Source: Galerina marginata
Taxonomy: Eukaryota; Basidiomycota; Agaricomycetes; Agaricales; Galerinaceae
NCBI GenBank assembly: GCA_023014335.1
Contig: JAECYW010000012.1
Span: forward strand, 1 to 64,000
Direction of reading: 5' to 3'
DNA length: 64,000 bases
The position numbers were made by a program, and so were the translations under genes. Of this stretch, positions 1 through 11,030 are shown piece after piece. The first letter of the stretch is position 1. The number at the start of each line of letters is the position of its first letter. The notes beneath the pieces are model-generated. The model searched no databases and was not told the DNA's origin. It was given only the letters and a program-made list of their open reading frames with translations.

Positions 1-951
1 CCGTTTCTCGAATTGTCGCGCTTGACCACTGCTACCGCCGACTCCGAGTGCGCTTTCTGATGCGTCGGGCGCTGCGGCAGCTCCTTCTCGTCCTTCGTGT
101 TCATGCGTCCAGGCCAGAACCCAGAAACAGTCGCTGACCGCGTCAGGCGCTGACGTGGGCTCTCCTTCACCGGCTGAGGCTCCTCTTCTGGCTCCTCGAC
201 GATGGGGTTCTTCGTGATCCATATCGAGCCTGAGCGTGATGGCGGGGCCGGCTTTGAATTTGAAGTTGTGTTCTTACGCGACGGCGACCGGGATCTTGAC
301 CGGGACGACGACGACGACGACATTGACGACAGCTCCTCTTCCGGGTCCTTGACGTTGATCGTGTCCTTCTTGCGCGTGAACCACAGCCCGGAACCCTTTC
401 CCTGGACTTTGATCGTCTCTTTCGCGTCTTTGTCGATCGTCCCTGTGTCGTGCATAAATTATGAGCAGTTGCTGACTGAAAATAGCAAGAGAAACTTACA
501 GCCCATATTGATCATCGCGATCTTGAACTTCTTCCACGTCCAGCGATACCTCCCGCCGTGCACCTTAACAATGACCTGCTTGAGCTCGTTTAACCTAGAG
601 TTTCCAACATCGTCAATTTTGTCCTACTTCTTGTGACAAGGGTGGGCAAATCACTTACCGAGATCTAGCAGTCGGACCCATAAAATGCTGGGCTGCCTTG
701 TACCAGTACTCCTCTGGCACGCCGCGCTGGACACATCCTTCCCGAATTTTTTCCAGCCACTCCTCGACCGGCAGGTCCTTCTTCGGGTTTCCCGTGAAGA
801 CGGGGCCGTCTTTCCACTGCGCAAAGATAGGCTCGAGGTCGAACTCCTTGATTTTGAATGCGTTCAGCATTATAGGAAGAGGCTGCAGTTGCAACTGAGG
901 TGTTGGGCGAAAGTAAGGGCTTTCGTGGGGTAAAGCGTAGTTGCTCAACAT
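1..951 (-). CDS. Conserved basidiomycete protein of unknown function (partial, 3' end outside window)
   Basis: At least three exons read leftward from the ATG at 951. Exon 1 has a conserved-looking core (FDLEPIFAQWKDGPVF, then EEWLEKIREGC and EEYWYKAAQHFMGPTA). A GTAAGT intron starts near 652, followed by an exon with ELKQVIVKVHGGRYRWTWKK (about 600-500). A second intron ends near 445. The last visible exon reads TIKVQGKGSGLWFTRKKDTI and then turns into a Ser/Arg/Glu-rich tail that is still open at base 1. I recall similar proteins from Agaricomycete genomes but no named domain. The Trp/Lys-rich middle suggests a compact folded region followed by a disordered tail. No signal peptide is visible. 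Function not assigned. Confidence 0.75.
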
Positions 952-1775
952 CGCAGCTCAGAACGCTTTTTAAGGCTGAGGCCTCAGCTGGACGGCCTCA
1001 TTGTTCGTGCGTGGTTTGCTGGGAATCGTGAGCCTTGAGGTCGAGAGTGACCCGGACCATCCCACAACGGTGCTCACCATTGGGAACGGAATTTACCTTC
1101 CGAGCGAGTTTGTGCCCCCTGGCGTAAACCACGGCATTATGAAACACACGAGGCTGCGACTTGCAAAAGCACTTGTCATGATAAATTACGACTCCGAACA
1201 AGCCCCATAATTTCCTGGAATGTTAAATTTTCAGTTGGACGCTTAACATGATATTCTCCCTCTCCCTCTCCAAGCTTAGACTGTAAAAGGAATATCTTAA
1301 CAATATTCGAACAGGCCTCAGTGAGGAATTTTAGGCATTGGTCGCTGCGTATGGCGTAAGTTCTCAGACGATGCCTCATTTTGATCGACATGGAGCACTG
1401 TACAGCATAGTCCCTACCCGTTGCTTTAACCATCCCTCGAATCCTGGCAAGCTGAAGGGTCGGATCGATGCCCTTACGATTCGGAAATTCTTGGAATTAC
1501 GACGCCTGAAATGCACAGGTTGGAGTAAAGACGTCATTTCATTTCGACAATTTGTGTGTTTGGTAGTTTACAGTTAATTTCTCGTGCTATAGTACTCAAA
1601 TGGAATGAGGTGAGTAAAATATATTATGATCGCGGTCAATGTCGTCAGTCGAGAAGGATGGTAGTAAATTTAGTTATGAATGACTGCGGTCCAGGCTGGG
1701 AGACTGGAACGGCTTTGAGTCTGAGGCTGATCAAGAATGTTCAAGAATGTTATGCGAAGGAATGAAAACCAGAGA
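952..1775. other. Intergenic stretch, nothing recognised
   Basis: This is the promoter side of the partial gene on the left and the 3' flank of the DUF4470 gene on the right. Short open frames occur on both strands, but none has a plausible splice pattern or a recognisable motif. Confidence 0.5.
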
Positions 1776-4700
1776 TTAGATAGGCGTCTCAACAGTTATC
1801 CACGAGCTTGCTGGACAAGGATCTGTGGCTGTTGAAAGTGTAGCATTAGAATCGGAATGAGACCATCAGTTGGCAACTCACTCTTTATAAAGAAGTCCAT
1901 GCGCCAAGCGACCATGAACCATTTCTCGCGCTTCATTTTCGCCGCAAGAGCCTTGCTCATCCTCCAACGCACTTCAGGCTTGTTCAGATCAATATAATCC
2001 TGTGCCGTGAAGACATAAAAGGTCCCCGCCGGCGGGTCCGCACGACCATCAACAATGACCGGCAAATCCGTGATCAAAGCATCCACCGAGCGTTTGGGAA
2101 GCTCGGACTGGTTCTTATAAAATAGCAATGCGATCACACTGTCGTTCGGCGGGAAACGGAACATGGACGAGGAAAAGAAATGGTTTGGAGCCGGAGAGGC
2201 CTTGTACAACCCAATGTCGTCGGGGGTGTTGGCACCGGAACTGGCCCCAGCCGGGATCTGCACCGGGAACGGAAGTCCATCTCGGGCGGAAACGAGGATG
2301 GTTTCAAGCTCCGCATACCAGGGGTCGAGGCGAACACGATGCAGCGGTGAGCGTTGATGCAGCTCCGAGACCGGGCGGGGCAACGAGTCTTTGTACGTCA
2401 GGTGATCGACCTCGAGCGTGCCTCCCAACACGGCGTGCATGAAGCCCGACAGCCAGTGACCTGGGTAGCCAATGTTCCGCAGCTCAACGAGGAGGCGGAC
2501 GAAGGCGACGAGGTTGTTGGGCAGCTTGATGAGGTCAGGACGGGCTTTGGACATTCCTGGGGACACAAGAGAAAGAAGAAGTCGAGAGAGCCAGGCATAT
2601 AGGTTTTCTCGGGACGCCAGGGCATTCAAGGGTCTCGGGAGGGGTTGTGGCGACAAAGTTAGGAAATTCATCAGCGCCTTTCCGTTCAGTGTGCGGATGC
2701 CTAGGTAGCGCTCCAAGTCCTTAGGAAGGAGAAGGGTGTAACTGAAAGAGCAGTGTATCAAAAAACATGGCAAAAAGGTAGAGGGTTAAAATAGTCACTT
2801 GTAACAAAATTCATCGTCGTTCTTCCACACCGGAGTGTTCCACATGCAGTTAGAGGTAGCAGCCGACTCCATGTCAGTTTGTAAAGCTGGCAGGATGCAC
2901 ATGGCTGTTGATAAAGTTCCGTGTGTATAGTCGCTACAAAAAGGACCAAGACAACAAAATCAATCATCTTAGAGATAGTAAAAAGAAGGACCATACGGAA
3001 TATTGCTGAGCCATATCCGCGTAAACTTCTTGGGAAATGACGGTGGCCTGCTATCTGTTCCCAATCTAACCTTGGAAAGCTCTTGGTTCACCTCGCCGCA
3101 TATCATCTCCACTTGGAAAATTCCCTTCATAGCTTGAATCGCATCAACAACACTATCGAAGAATGCCGCTACATGGGAAAATGAAGGAGATTCCATTCCT
3201 GCTTGAGGGCTTTTGGATTTCAGCCCGTGTTTCTTATTGAAGAGCCCAGTGTGTTGGATAATTAGGAAGGCGTCGAGAGACACCTTAGGTAATCCGTGTT
3301 CCATACTATCCTGAGATCACGAATGACTTTAGTATAATGCCGGAATTTTTCATAAAGATATGAAGAACGTACGATGACGGTAATATTCGGTTTCCAGGAT
3401 TTGAGAACTTGTGTCTTGAGCTGCGGAAAACATGGTTAGTCGTGAATAATAAATTTAAAGAAACAATGGAGAAACCTTTTTCAGTTTTTGCTTCGTATCC
3501 TCACTGGGCCCATTGTCAGCCTCCAATGACAATCGGTACGCGTCAAATCCAGGGTGCCTATCCAACAATCCAGCTGGGGGCACAAATGCATCTACCTCCG
3601 CATACCACTCCGCTTCCAAGCTCAAACCGAGCTCCATGTTATTATCAAACTGGGCCAATACTAAATAGTCAACCACATCTTCTTTGTTCTGCTCCAGCAT
3701 CTTGCGAAGAGCCTTGGGCGACGCACTAGCAGAATTGGGCCATCGCAAGCTGCGCGCGATACTCGCCAAGAATTCGTCCGAGAGCGTCTTCAAAGCCCGT
3801 CGAGCATCAACGCGCTGCGAGCGCAACGATTCGCTCACTCCTGGATGATTTGATCTGAGCAAAAATTTAATGTTTTCCGTGCCTGACCGGTGCGTCATCG
3901 AATTAAGCAGGCGGGATGCTGTGACAGTCTTCTCAGTCATCCAGAAGTCGAGTGCGCGGATGATCGGCTTGATGCTGTTCTTGTCGACGTGTAGCCATGA
4001 TGGCAGATCCGGTGGGGTGGCGAGGAGGCTAGATTTCGTCGACGCGCAAATAGCCATGAGTCTGCAGAAATGTGAGTATGAATTATGAATTAATTTGCAA
4101 ACGCAGATTTGACGATGGCCCACCTTGCGTGGCAGTAGGACGGTATGATCCAGCCGACGTAGACGTAGACTAGAGTCGCTTGGATTTCAAGCATGGTCTC
4201 AGGGTCTTCGCCGCCTTCACGGGCGGTCATGAGGGCGTTGACCAGCATGAAAAGAATCACGGTCCGTGCGACACTGGCGAAGTGGATGTCGAGGGCAGTG
4301 ATGTGCGCTTTCATTGCCTGCTTGTGTGCCGTGCCGAGTTTGGAGCGCGCGAGGCCAAGTCCGATCAAGGTGCCAAAGGCGTGTCGCGCTGGTGAGGTGG
4401 TTAGGGCAAGTCAGGCAAGTTAGAGATACGATGGCGACGTACAATCTCCGACTCCTGCGATGAGGAAGGAAAGTTTGGAGATTTGGTCTTTGGATAGAGC
4501 GCGTAGGTTGATGGGATCATCTGCGTTGTCGCTGCCCCAATCTGTGACGAGCGAGACGACAGGGTCTGTCCCGAACTGTTATTCACGCGTCAATGAGATG
4601 AGGTTAAGTTATAGACATCGACTTACGACAAAATACGTCAGGGTAGGGTCGCTGAAAGGTTTAAAGTATCAGTTCATGCGGTACTTAGTTAACGAAAAAA

Positions 4701-5316
4701 GGTGACATACGGTGCCCCTTTGAACATCGGCATCTTCGAGAGCCTGACCTTGCCTTCATATGACAAGTCCTGATGATGGTTTATCCCAGCACGCATGTTT
4801 CTCCACAACTTCCATGTTCGTGCGTTTTCCGAGCTGTCACTTTCTTTCAAGGACACGGCTTCCAACTCCTTGATCTTATCCGCATTTTGTTCGATGACAG
4901 AGGGTGCGATGGTTCCTTCTTGAACTCCCTGGGTGAGAGTTTTGGCAAGACGCGTGGATAACTTCAGAGCAAGTGATGGGTCGTTCTCGGAATTCAGTGA
5001 CCACGATCTCAGAACAGCATTCATGCAAGAAGCATAATCCCCTAGCTCGTAGAGCGCGGCGCTGAGATTGGACGGATAGATTGGGTTTGAAGGATCATAT
5101 TTTTCGGCCTACATGGGGATCTATTAGTGTTTTTATGAATAAGATGAAGGAATACTTACATCACCATAAGATTTCACTGACCTTGGATGAAAAGCGGGTT
5201 AGTCTCAAAGGAAGTAGGCCTTGAACGTTGGCTACCCACTCCAAGAAACGTCCTTCTTTGAAGAGTTTGTTTCCCTTTTCTTTCGTCTTGAGAGCTTTGT
5301 CGCGTTCCAAAGCCAT
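1776..5316 (-). CDS. TPR / DUF4470 domain protein
   Basis: Multi-exon gene read leftward from ATG 5316. Exon 1 plus a tiny second exon and exon 3 give a TPR-like start (KEKGNKLFKEGRFLE, SVKSYGD, AEKYDPSNPIYPSNLSAALY, ELGDYASC). Next come a Glu/Lys-rich helix, then FGTDPVVSLVTDWG and LSFLIAGVGD, which fit the DUF4470 core. Downstream exons (4368-4090, 4060-3460, 3304-2969, 2730-1870) carry long helical segments including HAFGTLIGLGLARSKLG, TRIWLSNIPYG and LRNIGYPGHWLSGFMHAVLG. A final intron near 1880-1815 would give a short last exon ending in TAA at 1776; without it the frame ends at 1796. The family is common in Agaricomycetes, and its members are often annotated as MYND/DUF4470 proteins of unknown role. 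No zinc-finger cysteine cluster is visible here. Intact as far as I can follow. Confidence 0.8.
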
Positions 5317-5589
5317 TTCCTGAAAAATGCAGGGGTATTGTGTATGAGAACAGTCTCATAATTAATAAGAGAAAAGATCGGAGGATAATGAGCCGAAATC
5401 GCGTCCGAACTACGAGAAAAAAGAGTGCAAGGTCAACAATATACCTTTTATATTGGATATGAGCGATGGCAAGCAGGCGGACGCTCGTTGAAAACGCGAT
5501 GCTGGGAGGTAAAAAACTGAGATTTAAAAAGCTATTTCACACTCCGCCTCGGCCCGCTAGCTACCGCCTTCAACCACAGCTGCAGGCAG

Positions 5590-5985
5590 CAGCTGGACGA
5601 CGTCGATGCGACGACATCTGTATTGCACGACGACGATGAGCAGCAGCAACATGCGAATGCTGTCTGTATGCCAGGACTACGACGAGCAGCCGCAGCAGTA
5701 CGTGCTGCTGCTAATCAAGCATCATTATACCGTAGTATACGCCGCCTCCCGTCTATGCCACCGCCTTCAATATCTCATACGACGATAACAACAACGACGA
5801 GCAGTAAGGCTACTGGAGCTGATGTAACACGACAACGACGAGGGCAGCAGTAGCATTGGGGACGGATGCTCTGCACGCCCGACGGCCCACATTGGCTCGT
5901 TTCAACCACCTTCGTCTCTGTAAGTCCTGCCTTCATTCTGGTGATATGGACACTCGCCTTTCTTTGGCGCCTCGAACCATCGGAT
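5590..5985. repeat. Dispersed GAC/CAG-rich repeat, copy 1
   Basis: A stretch rich in GACGA and CAGCAG triplets, followed by unique-looking sequence around GGTGATATGGACACTCGCC. The same series of landmarks recurs at about 10385-10775 (ATGAGCAGCAGCAAC, CTACGACGAGCAGCCGCAG, GTACGTGCTGCTGCTAATC, CTCGTTTCAACCACCTTCG). Similarity ends near 5985. Open frames across it look like triplet-repeat artefacts. It could be a small decayed transposon or a duplicated gene piece. Confidence 0.7.
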
Positions 5986-6039
5986 GGGGTCTGCTTGCGC
6001 GTTGAGTGGATCTTTTGTAAAAGTACTGAAAGTAAGCAT

Positions 6040-6490
6040 TCATTCATATCTTCGAAGATTGTATGTTTAACTTGCCCCAACTTGAAGTATCCCAAGGCTC
6101 GTCTCGATGCACCGACTGCCCCGAGCCCCAATTCGTCAAGGTCGGTTTCGTGATTCAATCTTGAACAAAAGATATTTTGAAGAACTGCGTGCAGTTTCGA
6201 GCCCACATAACCTTTTTGATACGACCAATGGGATGGCTGCAATACATCGGATAAGTCGGTTTTGATTCCTTCTCTATTCGTTGAACTGACTTACTGCAGC
6301 TCGAAAAAATGCTCGAAAGTAGATTCACATTGTGTTAGTGACTTCGTGCACAGTCCGAAGCTGAGTTGACTTTTCAACAAGGTTATTATCCGTTCTTTTG
6401 ACTCAGAGATGACTGACTTACAAATATCTAGGCATTGGATGGAAATTTCAGCCGAGATTCAGCGAGGGAGATCCTGGAGAGGAAGACCCC
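6040..6490 (-). pseudogene. Possible gene remnant, unassigned
   Basis: Minus-strand frames here look coding, for example ICKSVISESKERIITLLKSQ followed by CTKSLTQCESTFEHFFEL, then a GTAAGT-like donor near 6297. A downstream frame reads WSYQKGYVGSKLHAVLQN and DLDELGLGAVGASRRALG. The phases of these two pieces do not join cleanly, which suggests decay. No family recognised. Confidence 0.3.
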
Positions 6491-6499
6491 CATCAGTTT

Positions 6500-7450
6500 G
6501 TTACGAAACGAGTCGAAACACGTCTCAAAGTGCTGGTTAATATCACTCGTTGAAAACTACTATGTCCAAGACACTAGGGAACGTGAAACGAGCTGCTTAG
6601 TTGAAAAGTGAATGCTTGGAAATAATGATATTCTGGGGTTTAAACTTTGGTTGTGTCTCTTAGTTTCTACCTCTTGCATTTGCATTCGAAGACCTACGGT
6701 TGCGACTCACAGTGTATACTCGAGTAGTAATACCGAAAGCTGGTGTGTGCAGCAGGACCAACTGCTGTTAGCGTGGCGAGAACCTGGAACGAGCAATTGC
6801 TCGAGAGTAAATGATTGGTGAAGATTGAGCTCGAGTATCAGGCTAACCTTGCTGCTTTGGTTAGTGTTCAACGTTTAGTATTTATAGTTTCAAATTTGCA
6901 AGAGCGCTTATGACCTAAAAATAGACTTCATTTGACGCGCAGGTTATCAGCTAAGGAAATGTGGGCGTTTATGTCACCGGCTCGCAGGCCATTTCAATTT
7001 ATTGGATCCCTAATATGCTCCGGAGTACCTTGAATTATGGCCCGCCTACTTCAAAGGGTAAAATCGCGAATTTCTTTGGCAGACTTGGAACAACGTTCTG
7101 CGCTGGCAAAGAGCAGTTTAAACCTGTATGTGTGTCGTAGCAATGGTCGAAATTCAAAGGATATTACAAAAAAAATAAAGGACAGCGGTGTATTTAAAAT
7201 CATTACAACACAGAACGGGACTGAGACCAGCATTGGTGGATTCAACAATTTTATTTTTATTCGATAACAAGTTGAGAAATTCGGCGTTCATAACGACGTG
7301 ACCACTAAAGAATGTGCTGGAACAAATTTCATATATTCGAGGCCAACCATATCAAGTAGGTATACATATACAATTTAAACTAGTCTTTCCGTCAATGTGT
7401 ACAATTTTCTGAATGTTAAAATTGTTCGTAAATCAGTAGCCTGTCGTGGT
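6500..7450. other. Stretch without a recognised gene
   Basis: AT-rich with scattered short frames. The 3' flank of the secreted protein gene lies at its right end. No structure noted beyond that. Confidence 0.4.
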
Positions 7451-7458
7451 TGGGTAAG

Positions 7459-8612
7459 TTAAGTGCCAGGTATTGGGAGGTTACCCCAAGGCGCCGTTCC
7501 ATATGGCCCTTCAATAATTGCAGTTGGCCACTGCGAATCGTCAAACCCGACTAACTGGGACCCTTCAGGATTTCCGAGAAAGTATTTCCAGGTGTTGTCT
7601 GTAAAAAATGGAATCACTGCTCCACTTCCTGTCGTTAACAGGACCGCCGCAATAAGCCCTGCACGTCCAACTACGGTGTTCGTGGCGACCACGGAAACGA
7701 GGACCGAAGAAATTGGAGCGCTGAGGTCGATCGAATAGGTGAGGCCGCCGACTGCCCAGTTGTCTGAAGATCCCAACCTCAGGCCTTGAACAGCGAGCAC
7801 ATACCCGTCATCGGCGTCCATAACGACTGTGACGTGGCTCGTGGTTTGACCGGGTGGAAGAGTGAAGGTCTTGCGGAAAGCTCGCGTGCCTGCTGGTGCG
7901 TTGCCTTGGTTGAGCTCATTGGCCCAGATCCAGGACGCGTCGGTGAAGGCAAGGGATGGGCATGTGGGTGGCGGGAAGAAGATATTACCAATAGCGCCCC
8001 ATTGGCCACCTCCGTAAGAAGCCACGGTCACCACAGGAGCCCAGGACTTGTCGTTAAATCCTTCCTGTTGGAAACCGGCTGGAACAGGCGTGATGCCCAG
8101 CCAGCTATTGTCGGTGAAAAGGAAATCCGAGGTCCCATCGACGTAGAAGATCTGCATCGCGGCCAATACGCCAGCGGGATTGGAGCCAGTACTAGATGGA
8201 CTGGAGGGTAAATTGGTGGCGTTAATAGCAAAAACGGTGCAGCCGGTCGACGCAAGGTTGACATGACCGCAGAAAATATTCACTACCTGCCAACTATTTC
8301 CAGTGCCAATTTGTATGCCGTTGACATAGAAAATGTAGGCGTCGTCTGCAGTCATCATGATATTTGCAGTGGTGGGGGTCTTCCCTGCCGGTGGGCACCA
8401 GGTACGACGGAAGGCGGACGAAGATGGTGGAACGAACCCGTCTCCATCGACGTTGTTGCTCCAAACCCACTTTGAGTTAGAAAAATCGAGTGCGAGAGCT
8501 TCGATTGCGCAAAGTGAGAAAACAACAATGGCAAGATAAGCTAGGTGGGATGGAAAATGAGGCCAAGTGAAAGCGGAAGGGAAAGACTGATACCTTTCAA
8601 GTTGGTGTACAT
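7459..8612 (-). CDS. Secreted protein with two tandem galactose-binding/rhamnosidase-N-like beta-sandwich domains (copy 1)
   Basis: The predicted start is ATG 8612 (MYTNLK). A short intron with a GTATCAG donor follows and ends at CACCTAG, so the first exon joins to AYLAIVVFSLCAIEALA, a good signal peptide with cleavage before LDFS. This start is preferred because a TAG lies in frame inside the intron and the paralogue at 39441 has the same intron. The mature protein has two repeats of about 170 residues. Each opens with WxWxNxxxxxNxP..xRAFR+T..PPG+T, followed by D.Y...VQG/VNG and a closing W....GPYG.. segment. The fold recalls the N-terminal beta-sandwich of alpha-L-rhamnosidases and other galactose-binding-like modules. 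No hydrolase catalytic domain follows, so a wall or sugar-binding role is an inference. A TATAAAA box lies about 60 nt upstream. Confidence 0.8.
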
Positions 8613-8670
8613 CTCTCTGAGTCGTCGTTCTGCAGTTGCGACGATGCTGAATCTCCCTCTCGAAAGTGGG

Positions 8671-8677
8671 TTTTATA
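8671..8677 (-). promoter_or_regulatory. TATA box of the secreted protein gene, copy 1
   Basis: Reads GGCGTATAAAACCCACTTTC on the minus strand. The same block, plus an upstream GAGTAGACTATTATAAGC element, precedes the paralogue at 39441, so the promoter was duplicated with the gene. Confidence 0.7.
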
Positions 8678-8764
8678 CGCCAAATCTCTGAGAAAACCAA
8701 ATTCAGCCATCTAAGTTCAGCATAAGGCTTATAATAGTCTACTCATACTCCTGACACCAACCGT

Positions 8765-8860
8765 GCAGAGCGCTACATAGCGTCCTATAGCGTGTTATAG
8801 CACCATAGCAGAGGTACCCCGGTCTATAGCAGGGGATCTATTGGTATTATAGAACGCTGT
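8765..8860. repeat. Cluster of ATAGC pentamers
   Basis: ATAGC, often as CTATAGC or CATAGC, recurs several times within about 80 bases just upstream of the secreted-protein promoter. It has no fixed spacing. It may be a short degenerate tandem repeat or a protein-binding cluster. Confidence 0.4.
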
Positions 8861-9675
8861 GGAGTGCTCCAGAGAATCCATAGCAAAACCACGTTTGCTG
8901 ATATCAAAACGCGATCTCAAGGCTATGCAGCTGTACATTACGGACGACCATGCTTGCTGTGACCTCAAGTTAAGAAACATACACCTAAAATAACCTAGGA
9001 ACAAGATCTGACAGCCGGGGGATTGTCGTCAGTCATCGGTAGTTTAACAATTGGCTTTTTTCCGCTTGTAAAAGTGAAGAAAGCGGCGGAAAGCGGCAGG
9101 TCGACAAAGCTAGGTGTTGATTGGCAAAAGGCTGGCGTTGAGACCTGTTGATTTGGCAGCGATTCGCCTTAAGAAACCTCCTAACCTCTAGCCTGGTCTA
9201 AGTTCGTGGGCTCGGTAGATCAGTGGGATTTGTGGTACAAATCTGTGTGGCCGGAATTGTGTAATGGTACATGGGAGGTTACTCGAGCCGCGTAACGCGC
9301 CAAATTCCCGTGAAGTATGACTGCCCAGGTGAACGTTTACTCATGCGCGCTTCCAATTAGGGAAAGAAGCGTGGTGGCGTGGTGGCTATATTTAGAACGG
9401 GGTGATCGGAATTGTACTCTCAAATCCATCAACGCCGCCGTCACGCCGCCACCGACGAGTTATTCGTCCCATGTCCTCAACTTATCAACTTTCCACAGCC
9501 TTCCTTTGTGCCAAGGCTTTGTCCTCTAGCTGTACCATTTGGTTCTACATCTCCATTTCAGCGTATGCTCCAGAAGTCCAACATAGACATAGGAACACTC
9601 AACAATTTGTCCGAATTCAGGTTGAAATATCTCGTACATCGTCTGATTCATCCTGATTCATCGTCGCGTCATCTA

Positions 9676-9960
9676 CAGGAACAGTTGTGACTAACTTGCT
9701 CAATCGCCATCTGCCAGTGTGTGCTCTTTTCACGGTTCTCTTGACTATCGCGGTGCTGAGAGCTGCGCCTTCGGAAGCTTCACAGAAACACTCCAATTTG
9801 GACTCGCAGCCGCGGCACTCCTGTTTTCTTCATCTTGTAAGGTTTTCGTCTTGAAAATGTCACCCATGTACCACAGACACCTCTATACTGAGGCTGGAAC
9901 CTGTGACTCCCAGGCCGGGCTACAAGGCAACGACAAAGGATCCGATCACTCCTGAATTCT
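9676..9960 (+). pseudogene. Probable exon-2 remnant of the four-TM family
   Basis: After a CTACAG acceptor, the block ACTTGCTCAATCGCCATCTG closely matches the exon-2 core of the family copies at 44-49 kb (ACTTGCTCGATAGCCATCTG). Similarity fades within about 80 bases, and no first exon or later exons are found. The following A-like 5' flank starts near 10000, so this would be a separate decayed copy. Confidence 0.3.
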
Positions 9961-10081
9961 TTCGCTGCGTGGCGTGGGGCCTATTTTTCAAGCTTCATAC
10001 ATACTTGTTCTACTTGCGGTAGCTTGATTATAAACTGATCCGAGTGAAGAGGATAACCAAGAGCAAGCCATAAGCAAAAAC

Positions 10082-10365
10082 ATGGCAGTCTCACGCATAT
10101 GTACCACTCTTGTTCCTGATGGTCGCATTCGGTATGTCTGCAGGTCTGAGCCAGCAGGCCGCGCATCCCAAAATATAGCATCTGCACCTCACATGCACAC
10201 TCACAACAAGCCGACTTGTATAGGAACTGTCTTACTCTGCTCTGGGGGCGCAGCACCCTCTCTGCGGTCCTGGATGACCAGGCTGTAGCCGACCCCAGTT
10301 ATCCAACAGACTGCGTGGAAGGTGCCTTCAAAAAACTGACTTCAACCCTTTTGAAAGAGCACCCG
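10082..10365 (+). pseudogene. Truncated copy of the four-TM family
   Basis: The 5' flank (about 10010-10081) and the first exon match the intact copy at 15947, including TTCCTGATGGTCGCATTCGG before the GTATGT donor. Exon 2 begins after TTGTATAG and keeps stretches such as GTGGAAGGTGCCTTCAA and AACCCTTTTGAAAG. It has lost the reading frame and stops at the GAC/CAG-rich repeat near 10385. No later exons are present. Confidence 0.65.
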
Positions 10366-10384
10366 CCTGCACCAGTGCTGTGGA

Positions 10385-10775
10385 CGTCAATGCGACGATG
10401 TCTGTATTGGCACGATGACGATGAGCAGCAGCAACGTGCGACCGCTGCCGGTATGCAGGACTACGACGAGCAGCCGCAGAAGTACGTGCTGCTGCTAATC
10501 GAGCATCACTCGACACTGCCACCCTGCTACGCCATATTTGCATCAACCGAACGGTTGCGAGTCCGCCGCTTTTATTATCGCATACAGCAGTACGGCTACT
10601 GGAGCTGATGGAACGCGACAACGACGACGACGGCATCAGCATTGGGGACGGATGCTCTGCACACCTGACAGCCGACATTCGCTCGTTTCAACCACCTTCG
10701 TCTCTGTAAGTCCCGTCTTCATTCTGGTGATATGCACACTTAACTTCCTCTGGCGTCTCGAGACCCTCAGGAAAC
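10385..10775. repeat. Dispersed GAC/CAG-rich repeat, copy 2
   Basis: Partner of the repeat at 5590-5985. It directly abuts the truncated four-TM pseudogene, so it probably marks the breakpoint or insertion that truncated it. Confidence 0.7.
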
Positions 10776-11030
10776 TGTGCTACTGAGGAATAAAAATAAA
10801 ATTGTACAAATGGAAGTTCGTAAGTACGTTGCTCTTCTTCGCTAGCGTTATTGATCTTCAGTGACCGGGACGACCGCCACCGCACTTGGAAATTCTGACT
10901 GAACTTTTGCTCTTCATCCGTCACAACAACTGAATTAATTGGTCATAAAACGGGCTGCGATATACACTCCAGAAGTCGCCGATGCAAATTCAGAAAGTAT
11001 TAGAGTAAACAAGCAACAGAAGAATCGTGG

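Noticed and set aside
5606..5853. Open frames in the GAC/CAG-rich repeat
   Set aside because: Triplet-repeat DNA is open in several frames at once. Composition is extreme and there are no splice partners or start context.
7786..8540. Plus-strand frames opposite the secreted protein gene
   Set aside because: They are antisense shadows of a strongly supported two-domain protein with a paralogue.
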